Source of the DNA: a virus
Length of the DNA stretch: 64,000 nt
Direction: 5' to 3' (one strand)
Virus record (IMG/VR): IMGVR_UViG_3300035670_000118
Span: 1-64,000 of that record
Shown: piece after piece, positions 7,140-15,610 of the stretch
How positions within the stretch are numbered: position 1 is the first letter of the stretch
Layout: every line of letters starts with the position of its first letter
Program-made: the position numbers and the translations under genes
The notes under the pieces: model-generated
The model's database searches: none
What the model saw: the letters and a program-made list of their open reading frames with translations, nothing else
Told to the model about the DNA's origin: nothing

Positions 7140-7559
7140 TTATTTATCATTCGGATCAGGTTGTTCGCCTATGATCCTATTTATTCTATTTCTACCCTTT
7201 TCACCTATCGGAATAGGATTACCCTCCTCATCTATATGAACGAAAGTTATATGTGTTTTTAAAACTAAAACTTGTTTACCAGTATAAACGTTATGAGCTC
7301 TAGCTTCCATATAAAGTGTAACAGAGCAATTCCCAACTTTAGTTGGATTTCCATATATTTTTAGAAGCTGGCTCTCCCTAGCAGGTTTTTCAAAATTACA
7401 CTTATCTATAGAAACTGTAACTACTCTGGGACTATCACAAAGTTGCATGCAATACCCAGCCGCGGCAGCATCTATCCATGCGAGAAGTTTTCCTCCGAAA
7501 AGATTTCCGTGGAACCCAAGATCGGATTTTTTAATTGGATGTGTGTTTAATAGTTCCAT
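7140..7559 (-). CDS. Hotdog-fold acyl-CoA thioesterase
   Basis: I use the start at 7559 (MELLNTHPIKKSD, 139 residues) because it forms a TAATG overlap with the upstream stop. The sequence GNLFGGKLLAWIDAAAAGYC is the hotdog helix with the catalytic Asp of the YciA/BACH acyl-CoA thioesterases, followed by VTVSIDKCNFEKPA and VTLYMEARA. Such enzymes hydrolyse acyl-CoA to free fatty acid and CoA in the cytoplasm. It is unusual in a phage and is a candidate auxiliary metabolic gene. Confidence 0.88.
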   Translation of the reverse strand: MELLNTHPIKKSDLGFHGNLFGGKLLAWIDAAAAGYCMQLCDSPRVVTVSIDKCNFEKPARESQLLKIYGNPTKVGNCSVTLYMEARAHNVYTGKQVLVLKTHITFVHIDEEGNPIPIGEKGRNRINRIIGEQPDPNDK

Positions 7560-7762
7560 TATTTTACTGATAGATAATTTTTTCCGTTTATATTTTTTAT
7601 AACCCAATCTATATTTGGATCTAGTGGAATATCGACTTTCATTGATTTTTTAATCTCCTCCTCTTTCCTTATTCTTTCGTCCTCTGCTCTTCTCGCAAGA
7701 GCACCCATAGGTTTTGAAGTGCTTTTCTCTGGAGTAATAGGAGGATATTTTTTATGATCCAT
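7559..7762 (-). CDS. Hypothetical small charged protein
   Basis: 67 residues, with a charged helical middle (RRAEDERIRKEEEIKKSM). It overlaps its neighbours on both sides through TAATG stop/start junctions, which supports translation and coupling in the run 8257-7140. No family recognised. Confidence 0.65.
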   Translation of the reverse strand: MDHKKYPPITPEKSTSKPMGALARRAEDERIRKEEEIKKSMKVDIPLDPNIDWVIKNINGKNYLSVK

Positions 7763-7953
7763 TATAATTTTGGTTTGATAGTTATAGTTAATTGAGGCTC
7801 CATAGAGGGCTCGAATATAGTTGTTATTTTTTCAATTCTATTCTTATCTATAGCAAAGCAATCTTCAATATATTCAAACCCGTCCTCTGGTGTTTTTAAA
7901 GATGACATTTCCATAAGCATTTCCCTGCTTATCTTAAATGATATTTTATTCAT
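7762..7953 (-). CDS. Hypothetical small protein
   Basis: 63 residues, mixed alpha/beta, ending PQLTITIKPKL. Joined to the downstream gene by a TAATG overlap and overlapping the upstream gene by 8 bases. No motif recognised. Confidence 0.65.
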   Translation of the reverse strand: MNKISFKISREMLMEMSSLKTPEDGFEYIEDCFAIDKNRIEKITTIFEPSMEPQLTITIKPKL

Positions 7954-8257
7954 AAGTTTCTTCCTTTAATTTTTCCATTTCATCTCTAAACATAGGAAAA
8001 ATAAATTCTTCCGCTATCTTATCACCGTATGGACTGTGCATTTGTTCACAAAGATCTGCAGTAAGAAAAATATCTTTAGATCCTACATCTTCCCAATTTA
8101 CATTAACTTTAACACCCAGTGCGCCAAGTGGTAAAAATTCTGTGGGGTCTGTTCTAGACATTTCATCATCTAAGATTTTAATAGTAACCCCTTCGATTAT
8201 GTTTTCAATAATTTTAATTCCAGATCTAATAACTGGAGAAATTTTTGGTTTTTCCAT
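7946..8257 (-). CDS. Hypothetical protein
   Basis: 103 residues; ends with an acidic helix FRDEMEKLKEETYE. It overlaps the next gene by 8 bases and follows the membrane coiled-coil gene by 1 base, so it belongs to the same transcription unit. No family recognised. Confidence 0.65.
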   Translation of the reverse strand: MEKPKISPVIRSGIKIIENIIEGVTIKILDDEMSRTDPTEFLPLGALGVKVNVNWEDVGSKDIFLTADLCEQMHSPYGDKIAEEFIFPMFRDEMEKLKEETYE

Positions 8258-8258
8258 T

Positions 8259-8507
8259 TTATTTTTGTTTTATTGAATCATATTTCATTCCCCAGAACTT
8301 TATTTCTATTTCACGATTTGAAATTTCATCTTCTAGTGTTTCTACCTCCGATTCAAGTTCATCTATTCTTAGCTGTTTTTCTTCCAGTTCGTTGGTTAGA
8401 ATTTCTTTTTCTTTTTCGTTACTAATTTTCCTATAGGAGGTAAAAAATAGTAAAGCTCCAGTTATTATTAAAAGTAAACCACAAATAATTAATCTTCCAC
8501 TTTTCAT
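8259..8507 (-). CDS. Single-span membrane protein with coiled coil
   Basis: 82 residues: one N-terminal hydrophobic segment (about 5-24, LIICGLLLIITGALLFFTSY) followed by a heptad-like coiled coil (ISNEKEKEILTNELEEKQLRIDELESEVETLEDEI). The shape resembles an inner-membrane spanin subunit, but no partner is adjacent, so lysis is only a possibility. Confidence 0.65.
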   Translation of the reverse strand: MKSGRLIICGLLLIITGALLFFTSYRKISNEKEKEILTNELEEKQLRIDELESEVETLEDEISNREIEIKFWGMKYDSIKQK

Positions 8508-8519
8508 ATTTAATAAATT

Positions 8520-8903
8520 TTATTGATCGACTTTTATCCACTTATTATCGTGATTATATTTAAAAGAACCAATGAATTCATAAGTCCATTCATTAGGTGA
8601 AACTAGTGATAAAAATACTTTACCCTCCTTATTGTAATAAAGGTGGTATGTTTTTCCTATCACTGGCTCAAAATTAAATTTTGCTTTATAGACAAGATCG
8701 TTCCATCTATATTCTTCAATAAGCTTTTCATATTCTTTTTTAAGCTCTAAAAACTTATCCTCAAATTGCTGATTAACTGAAATTACTCTAGGTCCTTTCC
8801 AATGTTGAACATCTGTAGGAGTTATCGCCGGTGCGCCAACATTACTCCCGTAGGGTAATATCCCAGGATTATCTGAAACGTTATCTGGTTTTTTTTTGCT
8901 CAA
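8520..8903 (-). CDS. DUF2452 family protein
   Basis: 127 residues with the family pattern NPGILPYGSNVGAPAITPTDVQHWKGP near the start, then YHLYYNKEGKVFLSLVSPNEW and FIGSFKYNHDNKWI. This family of unknown function is common in Bacteroidota and their relatives and is full length here. It stands alone between a membrane gene and an AT-rich spacer. Confidence 0.85.
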   Translation of the reverse strand: MSKKKPDNVSDNPGILPYGSNVGAPAITPTDVQHWKGPRVISVNQQFEDKFLELKKEYEKLIEEYRWNDLVYKAKFNFEPVIGKTYHLYYNKEGKVFLSLVSPNEWTYEFIGSFKYNHDNKWIKVDQ

Positions 8904-8968
8904 AATATTGATCTCTTTTTATGTATTATTGCTTTTGCTATTTTTTCGAAACTTAAAGATTCTATTAA

Positions 8969-9217
8969 TTAAATGTCTATTATATAAATTAAAAGTGCTC
9001 CCACACTATAACCAACGGAGGAAGCAAGAGCCATTTTTAATCTCTCGCCCCAAGTTTTAGATTCAACCATATAACCAACAAAAGGAAGCCCTAAAAATGG
9101 CCCTATAAAAGCCCAAAATATCATATACATACTTCTACTTGCCACAGTAGCTATATACATCGTAGAAGCAGTTTCTAATATGAATGCGGATAGAGATATT
9201 ATAATGTACTTCTTCAT
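8969..9217 (-). CDS. Small membrane protein
   Basis: 82 residues with two hydrophobic stretches (about 3-25 and 30-50) and a third near the C-terminus (SVGYSVGALLIYIIDI). Its start codon overlaps the thymidylate synthase stop, so it is probably translated after thyA. Family unknown. Confidence 0.65.
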   Translation of the reverse strand: MKKYIIISLSAFILETASTMYIATVASRSMYMIFWAFIGPFLGLPFVGYMVESKTWGERLKMALASSVGYSVGALLIYIIDI

Positions 9218-10431
9218 TAATTATTTAGTGGTGCTTTAATAGTTGGATGTGATTGATACCCAGCAAGCTGTATATCTTCTTCTATCAAACACTTACAGAA
9301 AGCTTCAGACATAACTGCTTGCATAAAAGGCTCATCCCACCATTCCATATTGAAATTTAACTTAGGGAGAGGATAAGGATCCCTTGTAGTTTTTGGAATC
9401 TTATGTGTCTCGTAATATTCGCTCATACCTCCACCAAAAGGAGCTAACTCATTTAATGCTTTATTATATTTACGCCAGCTCATTGCATCCTTGAGCATTG
9501 ATTCTCTTTCCTGTGGTGTGTATTTTTTACCGATCTGCTCTTTCGCCTGATCAATGTGATTAAAATACAAATGCGTATCACCTAAGTTACCAATCAACTC
9601 ATCAGGAATCATATTAACCTCCTTAGCAATGATTTCCAGAAGTAATCCATAGGAAGCTATATTAAAAGGAAGTCCTAAAAAAACGTCAACAGAACGCTGG
9701 TTCCACATCAGAGATATCGCTTTAGTTGGAACATTCCATTGATTTATTTCAGAATTAGATAACGATTCAGGTCCGCCTCCGTTATAAATCTGATTAAACA
9801 TATCAGGGCTAACGAGTTTTCTTCTTTCTTCTAAAGTTAAATCTCTTGTGTAAACTTGAAATCCATAATGACAAGGTGGAAGAACCATTTGGTCTAATTC
9901 ACCTACATTCCAAGCTGAAACCATTAATCGTCTTGAGTCTGGGTTTGTTTTAAGGTCATTGATTAGGTTTTGGATTTGATCGTTTATTACTGTCATTACT
10001 TTTCCATCTATTACCTTTATTTCTTTACCACCCCAATCTCTCCATTGCTTACCATACACGGGGCCTAAATCACCCCACTTCTTAGCAAACTCATCATCTG
10101 TTTTAATAAGTTCTATAAATCTTTCCATTGAGGTTTCCTCGTCCGTATAGTACGTAAATCTTTTATACGCATCACCATTCCAAATATGACAGTCATTGTC
10201 AACTAGAAACTTAATGTTCGTATCTCCCCGTAAGAACCATAGTAGTTCGGTTACAATTCCCTTCCAATACATTTTCTTTGTGGTGAGTAACGGAAATCCG
10301 TCTGACATTTTATGTCTTATTTGTCTACCAAAAACAGATAATGTTCCAGTGCCGGTACGATCCTGTTTTACAACTCCACTACTAATTATGTCTCTTAGTA
10401 GATCCTGATAATCTTTATCCAGGTTGTTCAT
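9217..10431 (-). CDS. thyA: Thymidylate synthase
   Basis: 404 residues. The N-terminus QDRTGTGTLSVFGRQIRH, the catalytic segment LPPCHYGFQVY with Cys at 187, and MWNQRSVDVFLGLPFNIASYG with the folate/dUMP-binding residues are all present. It converts dUMP to dTMP using methylene-tetrahydrofolate. It is much longer than the 264-residue E. coli enzyme because of insertions around 95-125, 140-155 and 200-225, typical of the longer phage and eukaryote-like forms. Its 5' end overlaps the upstream small gene by 17 bases. Confidence 0.96.
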   Translation of the reverse strand: MNNLDKDYQDLLRDIISSGVVKQDRTGTGTLSVFGRQIRHKMSDGFPLLTTKKMYWKGIVTELLWFLRGDTNIKFLVDNDCHIWNGDAYKRFTYYTDEETSMERFIELIKTDDEFAKKWGDLGPVYGKQWRDWGGKEIKVIDGKVMTVINDQIQNLINDLKTNPDSRRLMVSAWNVGELDQMVLPPCHYGFQVYTRDLTLEERRKLVSPDMFNQIYNGGGPESLSNSEINQWNVPTKAISLMWNQRSVDVFLGLPFNIASYGLLLEIIAKEVNMIPDELIGNLGDTHLYFNHIDQAKEQIGKKYTPQERESMLKDAMSWRKYNKALNELAPFGGGMSEYYETHKIPKTTRDPYPLPKLNFNMEWWDEPFMQAVMSEAFCKCLIEEDIQLAGYQSHPTIKAPLNN

Positions 10432-10678
10432 TTATTTTATGTTTTTCTAAAAGATTTATTAATGCTTGAACCTCACCAAAGCCATAAAATCTGATAGCTG
10501 GTGTGGATTCAAAAAATTCTACGTACCATTCTTCACCTTCCTTAATTTCATCACTAGCATTAGATATAAAATCTAATCCTTTAGTTACTTCATAGGTGTA
10601 ATAGTGATAAATTCCCCAATCTGGGTCATTTTGGACTTTTTGCTCAAATCCTAAAAGTTGTAGTTCTCTTTCCGTCAT
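10415..10678 (-). CDS. Hypothetical protein
   Basis: 87 residues beginning MTERELQLLGFEQKVQNDPDWGIYHYYTYEV, a pattern seen in many short proteins of Bacteroidota phages, but of unknown function. It overlaps both neighbours (thyA start and the 10675 stop), indicating a tight operon. Confidence 0.7.
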   Translation of the reverse strand: MTERELQLLGFEQKVQNDPDWGIYHYYTYEVTKGLDFISNASDEIKEGEEWYVEFFESTPAIRFYGFGEVQALINLLEKHKINEQPG

Positions 10679-10986
10679 ATTTCATCTTCTATATCGTCAT
10701 CCTCTATTTCTTCCCAATCTCCTCTTAAATAAATATTATAAATCTCAACCGTTGTATAGGTATTTCCCTTTCCGTCAGGAACTACCCAACAAGAAGATCC
10801 ATCCGTGTCATATCCATTTACTAGATTCTTTTTTAGTATCCAATCACCAAACTTAATAGCGGATTCTCTCTTATCCCTAAATGTTTTTGCTGCTCTATGA
10901 GCTCTGTTAGTTTCAGCTTTATGCTTTACTTTCTCCCATTCAGCATCAGTCATGCTTTCTATTATGATATCTAAGGTGTTTTCCAT
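10675..10986 (-). CDS. Hypothetical acidic protein
   Basis: 103 residues from MENTLDIIIESMTD at 10986; the longer frame to 11028 lies inside the upstream membrane gene. It has a basic middle (HKAETNRAHRAAKTFRDKRES) and an acidic tail (DWEEIEDDDIEDEI). No family recognised. Confidence 0.65.
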   Translation of the reverse strand: MENTLDIIIESMTDAEWEKVKHKAETNRAHRAAKTFRDKRESAIKFGDWILKKNLVNGYDTDGSSCWVVPDGKGNTYTTVEIYNIYLRGDWEEIEDDDIEDEI

Positions 10987-11327
10987 ACAAGTTGTATTAT
11001 TAATATACCAGCAGATAACAAAAGACACACTAGAGTTTTTAAAGTTATTGGTTCATTAAATACCTTCCAGCTAAGCCAAGTAAAAACCATTGCTCCTATG
11101 CTAAATCCTATTAATCTGGATGGCCACATCTGTCCATCAAATGCTATAATCATATTCTTTACTGAATACATGAATAACATTGATATCGGAATTCCCATTA
11201 AAACAGTTAACCAGTAGTGATTTTTAAACCAATCATATTTAATCGGTCCCTGTAGTTGAAAAAAAGTCATAACCTGTGCAATGAATCCAAATAAAATACC
11301 GATTATTAAAGCAATTGTATTTGTCAT
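10971..11327 (-). CDS. Four-helix integral membrane protein
   Basis: 118 residues with four hydrophobic segments (about 4-22, 38-55, 72-90 and 98-115). The size and arrangement resemble small EamA/SMR-type transporters, but key residues cannot be assigned. It overlaps the next gene by 16 bases. Confidence 0.65.
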   Translation of the reverse strand: MTNTIALIIGILFGFIAQVMTFFQLQGPIKYDWFKNHYWLTVLMGIPISMLFMYSVKNMIIAFDGQMWPSRLIGFSIGAMVFTWLSWKVFNEPITLKTLVCLLLSAGILIIQLVWKTP

Positions 11328-11335
11328 ATTTCCCT

Positions 11336-11686
11336 TTATTTTATGGGATTTAAATATTTTATCTCTATTCCATTCTTCTTAGCAAATTCAATTTCTGCAG
11401 TAACTCCTTTAGATTCTTCCCAACCAACCATAGTATTACAGACCAGAATCTCGTCGCATTTAGCTAGAAGCACAAGACAGAAATCCATCCAGAAATCCCA
11501 ATCTGTTGACATTTTAGTGTGCTCAGCTAATATGTGTCCATAAGTTATAGGCGATATTGCAACAGCTCCTCTGGATACTAGATCTCCTGCAATTTTAGTA
11601 ACTATTAAATAGTTCTCGTGTCTCACCCTCTCATCCGGATTGGTATAGGGGGATGCAATATAAATTAATTTTTTACCCATTTTCAT
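11336..11686 (-). CDS. DUF1937-like / nucleoside deoxyribosyltransferase-like protein
   Basis: 116 residues. IYIASPYTNPDERVRHENY at the start, ISPITYGHILAE in the middle and the C-terminal CDEILVCNTMVGWEESKGVTAEIEFAKKNG match the DUF1937/DUF4406 group, which shares the Rossmann-like fold of nucleoside 2-deoxyribosyltransferases. It may act on a nucleotide or nucleoside. It overlaps the upstream gene by 14 bases. Confidence 0.78.
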   Translation of the reverse strand: MKMGKKLIYIASPYTNPDERVRHENYLIVTKIAGDLVSRGAVAISPITYGHILAEHTKMSTDWDFWMDFCLVLLAKCDEILVCNTMVGWEESKGVTAEIEFAKKNGIEIKYLNPIK

Positions 11687-12182
11687 CGTCTTCTAGTTCT
11701 TCTTCACCAGAGCTAATGCCATGATCTACCTCCATTTGTTCTTTATATCTCAATGCTATCTGTAATAGACCATTCATATACTGCCATTTGGGAGCGGCTT
11801 CTGGATAGCTCGGAAATATCTCTTTTAAAACATCCTCCTGCCATTCCCTTTCCTCTGGAATTGGTGATAGCCATTGTCCATCAATTTTACTAAATTCTAA
11901 AAATCCTTTACTTACCCCTCCACCAAACATAAACCTAGCTAACTCCCCTCTGTTTGCCCTGTCTTTAGGAGCATAGTTTTTATATTTAATTTCCTTTCCA
12001 TCTGTATAGACCAGGGGATAATCATTAAATATGAAGTCTACAAATTTTTTGGGATTCAGTATATCTACTATTGAATCTTCGTTGTCATATAAAACATAGT
12101 CACCCTCATCAGCTCTTTTAACCTTCAGTATTGGGCCTTCTACATTTATGAGAACCAGATCTTTATCTTTTTTCGATTGCAT
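11673..12182 (-). CDS. Hypothetical protein
   Basis: 169 residues, soluble, beta-rich at first (LVLINVEGPILKVKRA, YVLYDNE) and ending in an acidic tail EEELEDDENG. No family recognised. Overlaps neighbours on both sides. Confidence 0.7.
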   Translation of the reverse strand: MQSKKDKDLVLINVEGPILKVKRADEGDYVLYDNEDSIVDILNPKKFVDFIFNDYPLVYTDGKEIKYKNYAPKDRANRGELARFMFGGGVSKGFLEFSKIDGQWLSPIPEEREWQEDVLKEIFPSYPEAAPKWQYMNGLLQIALRYKEQMEVDHGISSGEEELEDDENG

Positions 12183-12366
12183 CTTTAAATATATTTTCTT
12201 CGGGGTTGTGGGTTCCCAGATTATGTGTGGTGTAGACTTTTCTATCTTCTGAGTATAATCTCATCATAAGATAGCCAAGCTCCGATATATAAAATTTTTC
12301 AACCCTATAGATTTCGCCATCGATAACTATTTTAGGGCTAGGTTTAGCTTCTAGATGAGTACCCAT
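12163..12366 (-). CDS. Hypothetical small protein
   Basis: 67 residues, probably a small beta-barrel (KIVIDGEIYRVEKFYISELGYLMMRLY). No family recognised. It overlaps the upstream gene by 23 bases. Confidence 0.6.
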   Translation of the reverse strand: MGTHLEAKPSPKIVIDGEIYRVEKFYISELGYLMMRLYSEDRKVYTTHNLGTHNPEENIFKDAIEKR

Positions 12367-12544
12367 TTCTTAACATTTCATTTAATCCTTGTAGAGTCTT
12401 CTTTATGTAGGACACAAATCTTTTGAACCATCCTGGTTTTTTTCCATTAGGCTTTTTATATTTGTATTCGGTATCTATTTTTCTTTTAGGAGAAAGCTTT
12501 TGGTGCAGTTCCCAATTAATTATAGAATTTGTTTTATCTTTCAT
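12344..12544 (-). CDS. Hypothetical small basic protein
   Basis: 66 residues from MKDKTNSIINWEL at 12544; the longer frame starts inside the upstream gene. It is rich in Lys and has an amphipathic helix WFKRFVSYIKKTLQGLNEML. No family recognised. Confidence 0.55.
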   Translation of the reverse strand: MKDKTNSIINWELHQKLSPKRKIDTEYKYKKPNGKKPGWFKRFVSYIKKTLQGLNEMLRNGYSSRS

Positions 12545-12854
12545 TCCGCTTAAAATAGTTATTTTTAGTGAGATAAACATGAAGATCCTTTAAATTTTTA
12601 CAAATCTCTTTTTTATTGTCCCACGCTTTCATATCTTTTTTTGGGTTTCCCGATATGCCATCTTTTTCATAAAGATACCAGCCTAACCAATCCATTCCCT
12701 CTTCAGTCAATATCTCTTCAAATAAAATATTAATAGCTTTATCGTAAGAATCATGATAGTCTAATATGTCTATACCCAACTTATATGCTTCCATATTTTT
12801 ATTGTGTATTGATATTAAAATATCTATGCACTCTTTAAATTTGTGGAAAACCAT
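12534..12854 (-). CDS. Hypothetical protein
   Basis: 106 residues from MVFHKFKECIDIL at 12854, chosen because the longer start (12899) abuts the divergent phosphoesterase start at 12901. The C-terminus DMKAWDNKKEICKNLKDLHVYL resembles a family of short phage proteins of unknown function. Confidence 0.65.
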   Translation of the reverse strand: MVFHKFKECIDILISIHNKNMEAYKLGIDILDYHDSYDKAINILFEEILTEEGMDWLGWYLYEKDGISGNPKKDMKAWDNKKEICKNLKDLHVYLTKNNYFKRNER

Positions 12855-12900
12855 ATTAATTTTACATGAAATCTTACAAAAGTTCCGTAATATAAGCATT

Positions 12901-13494
12901 ATGATATATTTTACTTCAGATACCCACTATGGGCATAAAAACATAGTTTCGGGAATAAGCAAATGGGATGATAAATCCAGATGTAGAGATTTTAAAAATC
13001 TAGAAGATCACAATAATAAAATTGTTGATTCAATAAACTCAGTAGTTGGACAAGAGGACACTTTATACCATTTAGGAGATTGGAGTTTTGGGGGGGCTGA
13101 AAACATTTTTAGATTCAGGGAGAGAATCATATGTCAGAATGTTCATATTATACTGGGAAATCACGACGAGAATATCTATAAAAATAGGGACGGATGCCAC
13201 GAGGTTTTTGAGAGCGTGAGCTCTTATTTAGAAATAAAAATAGATGACGACCATATTGTACTTAGTCATTGGCCAATGAAAATATGGAACAACTACCATA
13301 AAGGAACCTGGCAATTGCACGGACACTGTCACAACAATCTTAAAGATGATGAATGGTGGACTAAATCAAAAAGAAGAAGAACTATGGATGTAGGTGTAGA
13401 CACCAATAATTATAAGCCATATTCTTATGAAGATCTTAAGAGAATAATGGAAAAGCTAAAAGACTATCCGACTGACCTTGATCACCACAAATAA
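12901..13494 (+). CDS. Calcineurin-like metallophosphoesterase
   Basis: 197 residues from the ATG at 12901; this start gives the motif SDTHYGH at residues 6-12 in the expected place. Then come HLGDWSFGG, ILGNHDEN, LSHWP and LHGHCHNN, the complete metal-ligand set of the superfamily. Substrate unknown. It is a lone rightward gene between two leftward ones. Confidence 0.9.
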   Translation: MIYFTSDTHYGHKNIVSGISKWDDKSRCRDFKNLEDHNNKIVDSINSVVGQEDTLYHLGDWSFGGAENIFRFRERIICQNVHIILGNHDENIYKNRDGCHEVFESVSSYLEIKIDDDHIVLSHWPMKIWNNYHKGTWQLHGHCHNNLKDDEWWTKSKRRRTMDVGVDTNNYKPYSYEDLKRIMEKLKDYPTDLDHHK

Positions 13495-14559
13495 TTAAAT
13501 CTCTAGGTTTATAGAATCTATCAGGTTAACTGGATTTTTTCTTTCAATGCTATCCCATATTTTTTGTGGGCTTGCGCTAGAATCATTAGTCATATATAGA
13601 GATTTATCACACCATTCGCTCTTAACTATAAAATTTAAAGCCTGTATTTCTTTAGTTGCTTGTATTGAATCTTTTACTAAAGCTTTGTTTATACTTTTTA
13701 TGGCTTTGTTTATTAAATAAGAACAGCAAGTCTCATGGTTTTTTTGCTGATTAGTCACGTGAAATTTAAAGAAATCATCTGTGTAATTTATTGATTCCTG
13801 CCCATTCACTTTAGTGAGAAGATAATTTGCTATTTCCTTATATGTTTGGGTTTTATTAGGTATTATTTCCCCCTCCATATTTGATTTTAAAGCCCCTATA
13901 AGATCAGAATATATTTCTATAATGGTATTTATTGCTTGGACCTCCTTAGCTCCTTCTACGTCGTCCAATGTGATCCTAACATGATCGCTATTAAATAAAA
14001 ATCCCTTGTCTATATTAGGTATACTTATATTTGTAAGGTGCGATATATTATCGATAACTAGATCCATCGCTTCTTCTGGAGTTCTGGTAGGTGTGCAGTC
14101 CCAAATATGACTGGCAATGTGTGTGATTGGGGTTATTGCTCTATACTTATGAAAAAATGCGGAGTCTATTCTGTATTGTCCCATATAAGGAAGACCGTTG
14201 ACCGAATCTATACCTCCGTCAACAATAATATAACCATCTCCGAAACTTCTCGGAACATTAAATGCTCCCTTCGAATCAGTTTTAGTAAATGTTTTATTTC
14301 CGTTTTGGTAAAAAAATGTGACATTGGAGCCAATTAAAGCGGCGTCGGAAACTATCCCATGCGTTCCATCTATATCTAAGCTACCCGAATAAGATGCCCC
14401 CTCGTCTCCCTCATCATCCTCTTTAAAAGGATTTCGTCTTCTTCTCTCGATAGACTCCCTGAGTTGTTTTTCTCTCTCTTTCTCTTTCTCCCAGATTTTA
14501 TACTTGATTCTTATCTGTTCTTCAGTAAGCCCTGGAAATTTATCTCTAAAACTCTTCAT
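13495..14559 (-). CDS. Probable virion protein with carboxypeptidase-regulatory-like domain
   Basis: 354 residues: a charged coiled N-terminus (about 15-50), then a beta segment ALIGSNVTFFYQNGNKTFTKTDSKGAFNVPRSFGDGYIIVDGG (residues about 74-116) typical of carboxypeptidase-regulatory-like Ig folds found in surface and virion proteins, then a helical C-terminal half. An exact GGATATATAA late-type motif lies 15 bases upstream, which supports late expression. A structural role is inference. Confidence 0.6.
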   Translation of the reverse strand: MKSFRDKFPGLTEEQIRIKYKIWEKEKEREKQLRESIERRRRNPFKEDDEGDEGASYSGSLDIDGTHGIVSDAALIGSNVTFFYQNGNKTFTKTDSKGAFNVPRSFGDGYIIVDGGIDSVNGLPYMGQYRIDSAFFHKYRAITPITHIASHIWDCTPTRTPEEAMDLVIDNISHLTNISIPNIDKGFLFNSDHVRITLDDVEGAKEVQAINTIIEIYSDLIGALKSNMEGEIIPNKTQTYKEIANYLLTKVNGQESINYTDDFFKFHVTNQQKNHETCCSYLINKAIKSINKALVKDSIQATKEIQALNFIVKSEWCDKSLYMTNDSSASPQKIWDSIERKNPVNLIDSINLEI

Positions 14560-14573
14560 TTGTTAGTCTTAGA

Positions 14574-14583
14574 TTATATATCC
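14574..14583 (-). promoter_or_regulatory. Late-promoter-like GGATATATAA
   Basis: Exact copy of the recurrent 10-mer on the minus strand, 14 bases before the start of 13495-14559. Confidence 0.65.
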
Positions 14584-14587
14584 CGCA

Positions 14588-15607
14588 TTATGATTTTCCG
14601 AAACCTATTCCAGATTTTCTTTTCCCTCCTTTAATTTTAGGTCTCTCCGAGAGTGCATCTAAAGCAGATAGTGATTCATCAAAGTCTTTTCCCATCACAA
14701 TAACAGAAATCACCATCTCTTTTAAATGTGATAATGACATGTTCTCTGATGCGTCTAGCCATTCCTCCATGTTAATTGTCTTTAAGTCATCATCAGTTAG
14801 CTTGTTTTTGATGTATGCTTCTCTAATTTCTCTCGATGGCATTTGAACCTCATACCTTCTATCAAATCTGGAAGGTCTGTTGGTAATTCTTTCCTGTAAT
14901 TTTTCAGGGTAATTTGTTGTTGCTATATAAACAACATTCTCTATCTGTTTAACACCGTCTAGTATGTTTAAGAGTTTAGTTGTTGAGTACCGGTCCTCTC
15001 CAGCTAGGGAGTCGATATCCTCTAATATAACAATAAGAGGTCTTTCTGGCTCTATTGTTCTTATAGTAGGAACAAATTCTAAGAAGGCTTTAAAATCCTC
15101 ATCCTCTTTTATGTTTATTACGATTCCGGATTCTTCCTCTATTAAGCTTTTAACACAAAGCTGTATGATTCCGGATTTTCCACATCCTGGATCTCCGTAA
15201 AGAAGTATACCCCTCTTATGAACAAAATTGTAATCCCTATAAACTCCTCTCTTTTTCCAAAAAAGCCTAATATCGTTAAGTATACTTTCTATTTCAGGGG
15301 ATGGTAGTTCATATAGCTCGTCTATATTTAGAGCTTGCTTTGCTAAAACCCAAGTTTGCATAGGAGAGTTCCATTTCATCTCATATAAACCACTAGGAAC
15401 TCTAGAAACTGAAACATATGATGGCGCAAATTGATCGTTTTGAAGAACTGACCATTGGGTATGTTTATGCGTATCAACTAATCCTAAATCATCATCGTCA
15501 TCTGTCATGTCAACGTATCTGTTCTCGTTTCTTTTCATCATTCTATTTGATATATTAATTAAATTTTTTATTCTTTTCCTAACATCCGAATTGGATTTTT
15601 CTGACAT
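14588..15607 (-). CDS. AAA+ ATPase
   Basis: 339 residues. Walker A GDPGCGKS at 138-145, Walker B ILEDID at 194-199, sensor region VYIATTNYPEKL and the second region of homology ITNRPSRFDRR with its arginine fingers identify a classical AAA ATPase of the BCS1/FtsH/proteasomal style. It should remodel or unfold a protein or complex as a hexamer. The N-terminal 100 residues are not recognisable and probably bind the target. T4-like phages carry few such proteins, so the target is open. Confidence 0.9.
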   Translation of the reverse strand: MSEKSNSDVRKRIKNLINISNRMMKRNENRYVDMTDDDDDLGLVDTHKHTQWSVLQNDQFAPSYVSVSRVPSGLYEMKWNSPMQTWVLAKQALNIDELYELPSPEIESILNDIRLFWKKRGVYRDYNFVHKRGILLYGDPGCGKSGIIQLCVKSLIEEESGIVINIKEDEDFKAFLEFVPTIRTIEPERPLIVILEDIDSLAGEDRYSTTKLLNILDGVKQIENVVYIATTNYPEKLQERITNRPSRFDRRYEVQMPSREIREAYIKNKLTDDDLKTINMEEWLDASENMSLSHLKEMVISVIVMGKDFDESLSALDALSERPKIKGGKRKSGIGFGKS

Positions 15608-15610
15608 AAA

